DNA of 46,315 bases, taken from NCBI GenBank assembly GCA_013285915.1, contig JABDGS010000020.1, positions 1 to 46,315 on the forward strand. The letters are read 5' to 3'. The position numbers and the translations under genes are program-made. Source of the stretch: Bacteroidota bacterium (GTDB taxonomy: Bacteria; Bacteroidota; Bacteroidia; Chitinophagales; Chitinophagaceae). The notes under the pieces were generated by a model. The model made no database searches. It saw nothing but the letters and a program-made list of their open reading frames with translations, and was not told the DNA's origin. Positions 44,601-46,315 of the stretch are shown in pieces (the stretch's first letter is position 1; each line of letters opens with the position of its first letter).

Positions 44601-44795
44601 AGCTACGGCCCCCTCGAAATCTCCCCTAAGGGGGGAGATTTCGATAAGTTTTTTCTCAATTGCACCAGACTTAATAGTGCTACCAGGAAAATCAACTTCC
44701 ACTGGTGTTTCAACAGTTTTCAGTGCAGCTCCTTTTTTTCCCGAAGCCTTTACCGGTTTTTCAGCGATGCCTTCCTGCTTGCTCTTTTTTGCCAT
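41685..44795 (-). CDS. uvrA: Excinuclease ABC subunit A, carrying two in-frame palindromic repeat inserts
   Basis: 1036 residues, longer than the usual 940-950. Damage-recognition ATPase of nucleotide excision repair, acting as a dimer with UvrB. First ATP site: Walker A GVSGSGKSS (99-107) and signature LSGGESQRIRLATQ; second: GVSGSGKSTLINET and LSGGEAQRVKLATELAKR, with LDEPS/LDEPTTGLH Walker B/switch regions. Zinc modules are CPAC/CPAC and CDVC...CEKC. The UvrA body starts at VIEIIGAREHNLKNI (residue 71); the first 70 residues are an extension containing the element-encoded SPLRGDFEGA (54-63). A second insert of about 20 extra residues, with SPKGGDLEGA, lies near residues 315-336 just before YSRQLMCEETGISY. 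Catalytic motifs are intact, so the protein should be functional. Confidence 0.96.
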   Translation of the reverse strand: MAKKSKQEGIAEKPVKASGKKGAALKTVETPVEVDFPGSTIKSGAIEKKLIEISPLRGDFEGAVAGWPGDVIEIIGAREHNLKNIDISIPKNKLVVFTGVSGSGKSSLAFDTIYNEGQRRYMESFSAYARQFIGDMERPDVDKISGLSPVISIEQKTTNKNPRSTVGTVTEVYDFFRLLFARIGEAYSYNTGKKMVKFSEEEIVDNIFKRFAGKKIILLAPLVRGRKGHYRELFEDIRKRGFVKVRVDGEIMDIAPRMQVDRYKIHDIEVVVDRLQVTNEFKVRISQSVQQSLKIGKDLMFVSVAQESSTDKGSKSKVTSQVSPKGGDLEGAGAAASYSRQLMCEETGISYEEPSPNAFSFNSPYGACPACKGLGSVYSVNMDLIIPDNTKNIKEGGIAPLGEEREAWIYRQVAQLAKKHKISVDKPIKDLPEKALNILLYGNESGAGEDVLEFDSLPESQPYEGEFEGIVPMLKRWFSGTGSTDVMREWVEKFMELKTCPACNGARLKKESLWFKIDERNIAELSNMNLDKLMFWFIDIEQRLSNKQNIIAKDIVKEIRERLQFLLDVGLTYLSLNRPSRTLSGGESQRIRLATQIGSQLQGITYILDEPSIGLHQRDNHRLIGALQNLRDIGNSVLVVEHDKDIMLASDYLVDIGPKAGKHGGEIVAAGTPQQILASHSDTAQYLNGEKKIEVPKERRAGNGKFLELKGAKGNNLKDVSVKLPLGKLIVVTGVSGSGKSTLINETLYPVLSKHAYNSRVTPMPHKSVTGLEHIDKVIEIDQSPIGRTPRSNPATYCGFFTEIRTLFASVPEAKIRGYNAGRFSFNVKGGRCDVCEGGGMRVIEMNFLPDVYVHCEKCNGKRYNRETLEIRYKGKSISDVLDMTVDEACDFFNAVHYLYRKIKVLQDVGLGYITLGQSAVTLSGGEAQRVKLATELAKRDTGKTFYILDEPTTGLHFQDIQHLLDVLTKLVDRGNTVLVIEHNLDVIKVADHIIDLGPEGGDGGGKILFEGTPEQMLLNKVSHTARYLKMEMEAN
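43788..43837. repeat. GC-rich palindromic element, copy 2 (in frame inside uvrA)
   Basis: 50 bp. It starts AGCTGCGGCCCC, has an extra GGCCCC, then CTCTAAATCTCCCC and the near-palindrome centre CCTTAGGGGAGA. It aligns along its whole length with copy 1 (44601-44643), differing by a 6-bp GGCCCC duplication, a 1-bp loop difference and a few substitutions. Read on the uvrA strand it gives SPKGGDLEGAGAA. Its right side is joined to GACTTGC/GACTTTT heptamers at 43830-43855. Confidence 0.8.
43830..43855. repeat. GACTTTT/GACTTGC heptamer array inside uvrA
   Basis: GACTTGC (43830-43836), GATGT, GACTTTT (43842-43848), GACTTGC (43849-43855). It abuts and overlaps the end of palindromic copy 2 and encodes a Ser/Lys/Val/Thr-rich stretch (SKSKVTSQV). 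The heptamer type is like the intergenic arrays elsewhere in the window. Confidence 0.55.
44601..44643. repeat. GC-rich palindromic element, copy 1 (in frame inside uvrA N-terminal extension)
   Basis: 43 bp starting AGCTACGGCCCC and ending with a perfect 12-bp inverted repeat at 44615-44643 (CGAAATCTCCCC / GGGGAGATTTCG, loop TAAGG). On the uvrA strand it encodes SPLRGDFEGAVA in the N-terminal extension, in the same frame as copy 2. Confidence 0.8.
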
Positions 44796-44912
44796 AATAT
44801 CAATCCTGTAAAAATAGGCAGTTTTTGTGCAAAAGACTAAATATTTTAGTTATTTTTTGGAGAAGGTTTTAGAGAGACCTGGTTACTGATATAAAGGCGA
44901 ATAAAATATTTT

Positions 44913-44944
44913 TTGGCAGTTTCGCCACCCTGCATATATCTTTG
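44913..44944 (+). promoter_or_regulatory. Bacteroidota-type promoter upstream of the SAM riboswitch
   Basis: TTG at 44913-44915 (within TTTTGG) and TATCTTTG at 44937-44944 are spaced 21 bp, matching the Bacteroidota promoter pattern (TTG, 19-21 bp, TAnnTTTG). Transcription should begin near 44950, about a dozen bases before the riboswitch P1 stem. This is the best promoter in the window. Confidence 0.65.
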
Positions 44945-44961
44945 CGCCAGTTCTTTTAAAA

Positions 44962-45075
44962 CTTATCAAGAAAGGCAGAGGGAAATGGCCCGATGAAGCC
45001 TTGGCAACCCTTACAGCGTACTCCGCTGTAATGAAGGTGCCACATCCTTCCACACCATAAACGTGGAAAGATAAG
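44962..45075 (+). promoter_or_regulatory. SAM-I (S-box) riboswitch
   Basis: P1 arms are CTTATC (44962-44967) and GATAAG (45070-45075). The conserved core reads AAGAAAGGCAGAGGGA, then GGCCCGATGAAGCC, TTGGCAACCC, a variable stem, AGGTGCCACATCC and the GGAAAGATAAG end. These match the S-box consensus almost everywhere, including GGCAACC and GGTGC. It binds S-adenosylmethionine and should repress the downstream trans-sulfuration gene when SAM is plentiful. Whether control is at transcription or translation cannot be read: no classical terminator follows immediately, but a palindromic-element core does. Confidence 0.93.
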
Positions 45076-45084
45076 TCAGAGTAT

Positions 45085-45110
45085 AACCCCTACCCCTAAA
45101 GGGGGAGGTT
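45085..45110. repeat. Palindromic-element core, copy 3 (riboswitch leader)
   Basis: AACCCCTACCCCTAAAGGGGGAGGTT-type core. CCCCTAA-AGGGGGAGGTT aligns with CCCCTAA-GGGGGGAGATT of copy 1 at nearly every position. It lies 10 bp beyond the riboswitch and forms an imperfect hairpin (about seven pairs around a TAAA loop). A T8 run starts 12 bp later. It may serve as part of the expression platform. Confidence 0.6.
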
Positions 45111-45239
45111 CTGCACACCGCATTTTTTTTCATTCCTTTCTTGATTTGTTGTTTTCTAAGAACATTGTTTATTCAAATTTTTATCTCCTCACCACGAGGA
45201 AACAACACTGTTTAACAACAAAAAACCCAGGAGGGAACC

Positions 45240-46315
45240 ATGAGCAACGCAACACAATTAATTCACAGCATCCCGGTTGATGCACAAACAGGCGCTATAG
45301 CAGTGCCCATTTATCAAACAAGTACATTTGTACAGGAAGCACCCGGCGTAAATAAAGGCTACGATTATGCCCGTACAGGCAACCCAACAAGGGCAACACT
45401 GGAAGATATTATTGCCAAACTTGAAAAAGGCAGCACGGGCATTGCATTTGCCAGTGGCCTTGCCGCCATTGATGCTGTTTTAAAGCTGCTAAAAAGCGGT
45501 GATGAAATTGTAGCTGTTGACGATATTTATGGTGGCGCATTCAGGCTTTTTACGCATGTGTACGAAAAATTTGGCATTACCGTTAAGTATGTTGACGCTA
45601 CAAACGCTGTAAATGTATTTAACGCGTTAACGCCTGCTACAAGGCTTATATGGATTGAAACACCCACCAACCCTACTCTAAAAATTAGCGATATAGCAGC
45701 TATTGCAAAAATTGCAAGGGCACAAAAATGCTGGCTTTGCGTGGATAACACTTTTGCTTCACCCGCCTTACAACAACCTCTTACGCTGGGAGCTGATATT
45801 GTTGTGCACAGCGCGACAAAATATCTTGGCGGCCATAGTGATTTGATTGCCGGCCTGGTTGTTACAAGAGAAAAGGAACTGGGCGATAAGATAAAATTTA
45901 TTCAAAACGCAGGCGGTGCTATACTGGCCCCGTTTGATAGCTGGCTCGTAATCCGGGGCATTGAGACCCTTCACCTGCGTATAAAACAGCACTGTATTAA
46001 TGCCCAGGCCGTTGCTAAATATTTAGAAACTCATCCGCTTGTTGATAAGGTATATTATCCCGGTCTTAAAAGCCACCCTAATCATACTATTGCCAAACAG
46101 CAGGCAAAGGGTTTTGGTGGTGTGGTGTCGTTTACTTTAAAGAATGACACGGAAGATGCAGCAGTGAAATTTGTAACAAGCACTAAACTGTTTAAGCTGG
46201 CTGAAAGCCTGGGGGGTGTAAAAAGCCTGCTGTGCCATCCTGCTAACATGACGCATAAATCAATACCGGCCGAAAAACGCCGTGCTGCAGGTGTTGCTGA
46301 CAGTTTGATAAGGTT
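45240..46315 (+). CDS. PLP-dependent trans-sulfuration enzyme (cystathionine gamma-synthase / homoserine sulfhydrylase type), 3' end cut by the window
   Basis: At least 358 residues, open to the window edge. Landmarks: 'GAIAVPIYQTSTF', 'GYDYARTGNPTRATLEDIIAKLEKG', 'AFASGLAAIDAVLKLLKSGDEIVAVDDIYGG', 'IWIETPTNPTLKISDIAAIAKIA', the PLP lysine K194 in HSATKYLGGHSD, and 'ESLGGVKSLLCHPANMTHKSIP'. Family members make or use cystathionine or homocysteine from activated homoserine. Sequence alone does not tell synthase from sulfhydrylase or lyase, so I give no symbol. The SAM-I riboswitch favours a methionine-biosynthesis role. The start is fixed by AGGAGG placed 5 bp upstream, unusually strong for this phylum. 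Confidence 0.92.
   Translation, partial: MSNATQLIHSIPVDAQTGAIAVPIYQTSTFVQEAPGVNKGYDYARTGNPTRATLEDIIAKLEKGSTGIAFASGLAAIDAVLKLLKSGDEIVAVDDIYGGAFRLFTHVYEKFGITVKYVDATNAVNVFNALTPATRLIWIETPTNPTLKISDIAAIAKIARAQKCWLCVDNTFASPALQQPLTLGADIVVHSATKYLGGHSDLIAGLVVTREKELGDKIKFIQNAGGAILAPFDSWLVIRGIETLHLRIKQHCINAQAVAKYLETHPLVDKVYYPGLKSHPNHTIAKQQAKGFGGVVSFTLKNDTEDAAVKFVTSTKLFKLAESLGGVKSLLCHPANMTHKSIPAEKRRAAGVADSLIR

Larger units (their letters stand above)
44796..45239. other. 444-bp divergent regulatory region (uvrA / SAM-riboswitch leader)
   Basis: No protein gene is seen. It contains the start side of uvrA, a promoter at 44913-44944, a SAM-I riboswitch at 44962-45075, a palindromic-element core at 45085-45110, a T8 run at 45122-45129, a small hairpin TCCTC-ACCAC-GAGGA at 45186-45200 and a strong AGGAGG just before the coding start at 45240. 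Confidence 0.75.

Noticed and set aside
43788..44643. Frameshift or assembly error explaining the odd uvrA segments
   Set aside because: The frame is continuous, both segments encode the same peptide type from the same repeat, and all flanking family motifs are intact.

Overview
The window looks like a chromosomal segment of a Bacteroidota bacterium, most likely family Chitinophagaceae. Supporting evidence: a SusC/SusD pair, a T9SS type-B (gliding-motility-associated) C-terminal domain, many lipoproteins with a Cys-Lys-Lys lipobox, an archaeal/eukaryote-type prolyl-tRNA synthetase, TAnnTTTG-type promoter boxes, and almost no Shine-Dalgarno sequences. The genus assignment is inference. I found no phage, IS element, CRISPR array, tRNA or rRNA.

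Layout. Positions 1-4 kb hold membrane proteins: a partial SpoIIM-like gene divergent from an RDD gene, then three tandem DUF5362-like paralogues, a DUF2752 and a DUF4190/CCC-motif protein. Next come proS (3988-5475), a Tyr/Gly/Asn-rich lipoprotein, a FadL/OmpP1-type porin, and a DUF6624-like secreted protein that is convergent with the following locus across a long inverted repeat. Positions 9.2-21.7 kb, all minus strand, form an export/uptake locus: susC, susD, a strong terminator, a cytochrome c/FG-GAP lipoprotein, a T9SS type-B cargo protein and a 1180-residue FG-GAP/ASPIC-UnbV lipoprotein. Two near-identical dyad sites overlap the putative susC promoter.

Positions 21.8-29.5 kb, minus strand: miaA, a sigma-54-type response regulator lacking a DNA-binding domain, a secreted amidohydrolase, a TonB-dependent receptor and pdhB with a clear terminator. 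Positions 29.8-41.6 kb are mixed: a ThuA/PQQ-sugar-dehydrogenase/PKD/cytochrome c lipoprotein, a serpin, a 58-residue secreted peptide, a phytanoyl-CoA dioxygenase-like enzyme, a second amidohydrolase, a secreted M28 peptidase, an alpha/beta-hydrolase lipoprotein overlapping an ElaA-type acetyltransferase, and a DUF6089-like outer-membrane protein. The window closes with uvrA (minus) and, divergent, a SAM-I riboswitch controlling a truncated PLP-dependent trans-sulfuration gene.

The most unusual signal is a family of GC-rich palindromic elements. Two copies lie in frame inside uvrA, encoding SPLRGDFEGA and SPKGGDLEGA, and a third related core lies between the SAM riboswitch and its gene. These resemble, by analogy, the protein-coding palindromic elements of Rickettsia. 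Separately, short tandem arrays with 7- or 8-bp units abut stop codons at several places (22.9, 33.26, 36.13 and 36.39 kb), and one such array is fused to a palindromic element inside uvrA.
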